Below are positions 61,718-64,000 of a stretch of 64,000 nucleotides of DNA, one piece after another. The notes under the pieces are model-generated. The model made no database searches. It had not been told where the DNA came from and saw only the letters and a program-made list of their open reading frames with translations. Made by a program: the position numbers and the translations under genes. How positions within the stretch are numbered: the first letter of the stretch is position 1; each line of letters opens with the position of its first letter. Source of the DNA: HGM04593 sp045660825 (lineage in GTDB: Bacteria > Bacteroidota > Bacteroidia > Bacteroidales > Bacteroidaceae); the NCBI GenBank assembly GCA_045660825.1, contig JAZREN010000030.1, positions 49,518-113,517 of the forward strand. The letters run 5' to 3'.

Positions 61718-62434
61718 ATGACAGAAGAACAGAAAAAATCCATTATAGAAAGTGGTAAACAATATTTTCGTGAGATAATTATTCCAAAGCACTTGAAGAA
61801 TCTTGAAACATTGAAATTGAAAGATTTTAATATAAATCCATTTCTTGTCAATTACTTAGCTGCTTTTCTTTGTGGAGATACTACTCCTAAATCTTTGGCA
61901 AAAGCCTTGGTGTATCCTCGTATTCTTGGCACAAGTATAAATACAAGCTTTGGTCAAAATATACAGATTTTTATATCAAGTCTTGCACAAGTTGCAGGTA
62001 CAGCTTCTGGAATTGATGGTATGGATATTGAGTTTGTAGATGCAATTGATGGCCGTAGAAAATATTGTCAATGTAAGGCCGGTCCTCAAACAATTAACAA
62101 AGATGATATTGCTACAATCTTAGGGCACTTTAAGCATTTGCACAATAAGGCTCGTTTGGATAGGATGAATGTGCAGATTGATGACATGATAGTTGGTGTG
62201 CTTTATGGTACAAAAGAAGATCTGTCTGCTCATTATAAAATAATTGATTCGCATTATCCTGTATATTGTGGTTCGGAATTTTGGGAACATTTGACGGGAG
62301 ATACAGATTTCTATCATCGTTTAGCGAAGGCTTTTGGAGAGGTTGTTGAAGAGGATAATATTGATGGTAGTCAACTTATTCAGTCAAAAATTAATGATAT
62401 AGCTCGCGAGATAGAAGAGATAGGGGGGATTTGA
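61718..62434 (+). CDS. Type II restriction endonuclease (PmeII-like)
   Basis: A 238-residue soluble protein without signal peptide. The segment GIDGMDIEFVDAIDGRRKYCQCKAG contains a PD-(D/E)xK-like catalytic pair (an acidic strand, then QCK). It resembles the PmeII family of type II restriction enzymes, which are encoded beside C5-cytosine methylases. The methylase gene starts 2 bp after the stop codon. Codon use is AT-rich compared with the neighbouring chromosomal genes, suggesting horizontal acquisition. The recognition sequence cannot be deduced. Confidence 0.75.
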   Translation: MTEEQKKSIIESGKQYFREIIIPKHLKNLETLKLKDFNINPFLVNYLAAFLCGDTTPKSLAKALVYPRILGTSINTSFGQNIQIFISSLAQVAGTASGIDGMDIEFVDAIDGRRKYCQCKAGPQTINKDDIATILGHFKHLHNKARLDRMNVQIDDMIVGVLYGTKEDLSAHYKIIDSHYPVYCGSEFWEHLTGDTDFYHRLAKAFGEVVEEDNIDGSQLIQSKINDIAREIEEIGGI

Positions 62435-62436
62435 TA

Positions 62437-63759
62437 ATGCAAACATTTTTATCTGTAAATAATTTGGCAGATTTGACCGGTACCTCACTTGCAACTGTGC
62501 AAAAGTGGGGTGAGAGTGGTGTATACCCTTACCGTAAAAACGCTCAGGGTAAAAATGGATTTTATATGGAAGAACTTGCAGAAATAGCTCCCGTAAGAAT
62601 GATGCTTGAAAGTCGTTGGGATGAGGAGTTTAATGTGTTCCCACTCCGTGATTATACATCAGTCGAATTGTTTGCTGGTGCTGGTGGATTAGCTTTGGGC
62701 ATGCATATGGCAGGTTTCCGTCATGTACTACTTAATGAGGTGAATCCTGTTGCATGTAAAACTTTGCGTAGAAATCATCCAGAGTGGAATGTGCTTGAGG
62801 ATGATGTGCATAAAGTGGATTTTACACCCTTACGTGGGCGTGTGGATTTCCTTTCTGGAGGTTTCCCCTGTCAAGCTTTTTCATATGCTGGTAAAAAAGG
62901 TGGTCTTAATGATACTCGTGGCACATTGTTTTTTGAATTGGCTCGTGCAGTAAGTGAAATCCAACCTAAGGTTTTTATGGCAGAAAATGTGAAAGGGCTA
63001 CTTTCTCATGATGATGGTAAAACTTTGGAGGTTATACGTAACTCGATAGCTGAACTTGGTTATACATTGATTGAGCCTCGAATATTGAAGGCCATAATGT
63101 ATCAAGTTCCTCAAAAGCGTGAGCGCTTGATAATAGTGGCAATTCGTAATAATCTTGCTCAACAAGTGTCATTCAAATGGCCAGATCCATATCGTCGTGT
63201 CATGACTCTTCGTGATGCATTCTATAAAGGTGCTCTATTTCCTACGGATGTCCCAATTTCAAAAGGACAAACATACCCTGAGAAGAAGGCACGTGTTATG
63301 GCTATGGTTCCCGAAGGCGGAGATTGGCGTAATTTGCCTGTTGAGGAGCAAAAAGCATATATGGGAAAGAGCTTTGAACTTGGTGGTGGAAAGACTGGTA
63401 TGGCTCGTCGTTTGTCAATGGATGAACCGAGTCTTACACTTACATGTGCTCCTGCACAAAAACAAACAGAACGTTGCCACCCGATTGAAACTCGTCCATT
63501 GACGGTTAGGGAATATGCCCGAATACAAACTTTTCCCGATAATTGGCAGTTTGAAGGGTCTTTAACTGAACAATACAAACAAATAGGTAATGCAGTTCCA
63601 GTAAATTTAGCTTATGCTATTGGGCGTTCACTTATAAGGTTGTTCAATGAAATTGATAAAATACAACCAGAAAAAACACAATTTGATGAAGCAAACGAAA
63701 TAGCAGCTCAATTAGTTTATTCAAAATATCCGGATATTTTTAAAATGAATAATATTTAA
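62437..63759 (+). CDS. DNA cytosine-5 methyltransferase with N-terminal HTH
   Basis: A 440-residue enzyme. Residues 1-55 (LSVNNLADLTGTSLATVQKWGESGVYPY) form a MerR/excisionase-like winged helix. The methylase follows with motif I VELFAGAGGLALGMHMAGF, motif IV GGFPCQAFSYAGKKGG with Cys145, motif VI AENVKGL, motif VIII QKRERLIIVA and motif X GNAVPVNLAYAIG. It protects host DNA from the upstream nuclease. Start ATG 62437 follows an AGGGGGGA ribosome site. The HTH may control R-M expression. AT-rich like its partner. Confidence 0.93.
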   Translation: MQTFLSVNNLADLTGTSLATVQKWGESGVYPYRKNAQGKNGFYMEELAEIAPVRMMLESRWDEEFNVFPLRDYTSVELFAGAGGLALGMHMAGFRHVLLNEVNPVACKTLRRNHPEWNVLEDDVHKVDFTPLRGRVDFLSGGFPCQAFSYAGKKGGLNDTRGTLFFELARAVSEIQPKVFMAENVKGLLSHDDGKTLEVIRNSIAELGYTLIEPRILKAIMYQVPQKRERLIIVAIRNNLAQQVSFKWPDPYRRVMTLRDAFYKGALFPTDVPISKGQTYPEKKARVMAMVPEGGDWRNLPVEEQKAYMGKSFELGGGKTGMARRLSMDEPSLTLTCAPAQKQTERCHPIETRPLTVREYARIQTFPDNWQFEGSLTEQYKQIGNAVPVNLAYAIGRSLIRLFNEIDKIQPEKTQFDEANEIAAQLVYSKYPDIFKMNNI

Positions 63760-63784
63760 AATAGAGGAAAATAAATGAATATAG

Positions 63785-63816
63785 AACCCATCAGCATTTA
63801 TGTTGGTGGGTTTTTA
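63785..63816 (+). terminator. Terminator of the restriction-modification operon
   Basis: AACCCATCA pairs with TGGTGGGTT (one G-U) around a 10-nt loop, followed by TTTTATATAT; 25 bp after the methylase stop. Confidence 0.7.
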
Positions 63817-63956
63817 TATATAAATTAAGGAACTTTTTATGAATTTGTTTGTCACGTTAAAGCATTGGTATGCAATGTAAAAATCTACTTTGATAAGTTT
63901 TGCGTAATTGTTGATAACTCTCAAAAATATTAACATAAATTTTCGAAGATGTAATC

Positions 63957-63964
63957 TAAATTTG
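63957..63964 (+). promoter_or_regulatory. -7 promoter element of a gene beyond the window
   Basis: TAAATTTG, a perfect -7 match, followed by a short leader and CGGAGG near the last bases, which suggests a gene starting just past 64000. The stretch 63817-63950 contains nothing else I recognise. Confidence 0.5.
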
Positions 63965-64000
63965 TAATAAGATAGATTTTATAATTAAGTCGGAGGCCAA

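Overview
The window is chromosomal DNA of an anaerobic Bacteroidales bacterium (Bacteroides, Prevotella or Muribaculaceae type). Evidence: many promoters with the Bacteroidetes -7 element TAnnTTTG (several with TTTG 19-22 bp upstream); the rpmB-rpmG-DUF4295 ribosomal cluster; a TonB-dependent receptor with a carboxypeptidase-like N-terminal domain; many families largely confined to Bacteroidetes (DUF4837, DUF4922, DUF4488, DUF5112/5113-type sensors); and fermentative pyruvate formate-lyase. No plasmid or phage backbone, rRNA, CRISPR array or intact insertion sequence was seen. One tRNA (Ser, anticodon TGA) is present.

Layout. 1-5.4 kb: end of a C69 dipeptidase, a phosphohexomutase and a long-chain acyl-CoA ligase. 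5.5-15.7 kb: exported proteins, namely a Cys/Lys-tailed periplasmic protein, two convergent modules each made of a secreted protein with a GRR...NGKK C-terminal tail followed by a very short peptide ending EYRSDWENIWANM, and a TonB-dependent receptor. 15.9-19.1 kb: tsaD, pncC, rpmB-rpmG-DUF4295 and a DUF1295 membrane protein. 19.1-21.1 kb: gene-poor, rich in dispersed and tandem repeats, with tRNA-Ser. 21.1-24.2 kb: pflB-pflA. 24.3-26.4 kb: three paralogous ~105-residue proteins of unknown function around a DUF2147 protein. 26.4-34.2 kb: a long minus-strand gene string (rlmN, DUF4837 lipoprotein, pdxA, nucleotidyltransferase, ATP-grasp, CDP-alcohol phosphatidyltransferase, HAD, OmpA-like protein).

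34.3-37.9 kb: a glycosyltransferase/DUF4922 fusion next to a SpoIID-like protein. 38.1-49.7 kb: a polysaccharide locus with initiating phosphoglycosyl transferase, SLBB export protein, flippase, acyltransferase, chain-length regulator, EpsG-type polymerase, three GT2 enzymes and a B12-binding radical SAM protein, preceded by a terminator-like hairpin in its leader. A Wzi-like outer-membrane protein and a small lipoprotein follow on the other strand. 51.8-61.6 kb: thioesterase, TraB/GumN protein, PepSY membrane protein, a double-module sensor kinase with its response regulator, a membrane protein, a DUF4488 protein and a DUF454 protein. 61.7-63.8 kb: a visibly AT-richer type II restriction-modification pair, probably acquired horizontally.

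Most distinctive features: (i) the paired secreted-protein/short-peptide modules, whose peptide C-termini differ only at synonymous positions; (ii) the three-paralogue family with copied promoters; (iii) the sensor protein in which the intact ATP-binding domain and the candidate phospho-acceptor histidine lie in different halves; (iv) the CDP-alcohol lipid or glycan cassette; and (v) two interspersed repeat families.
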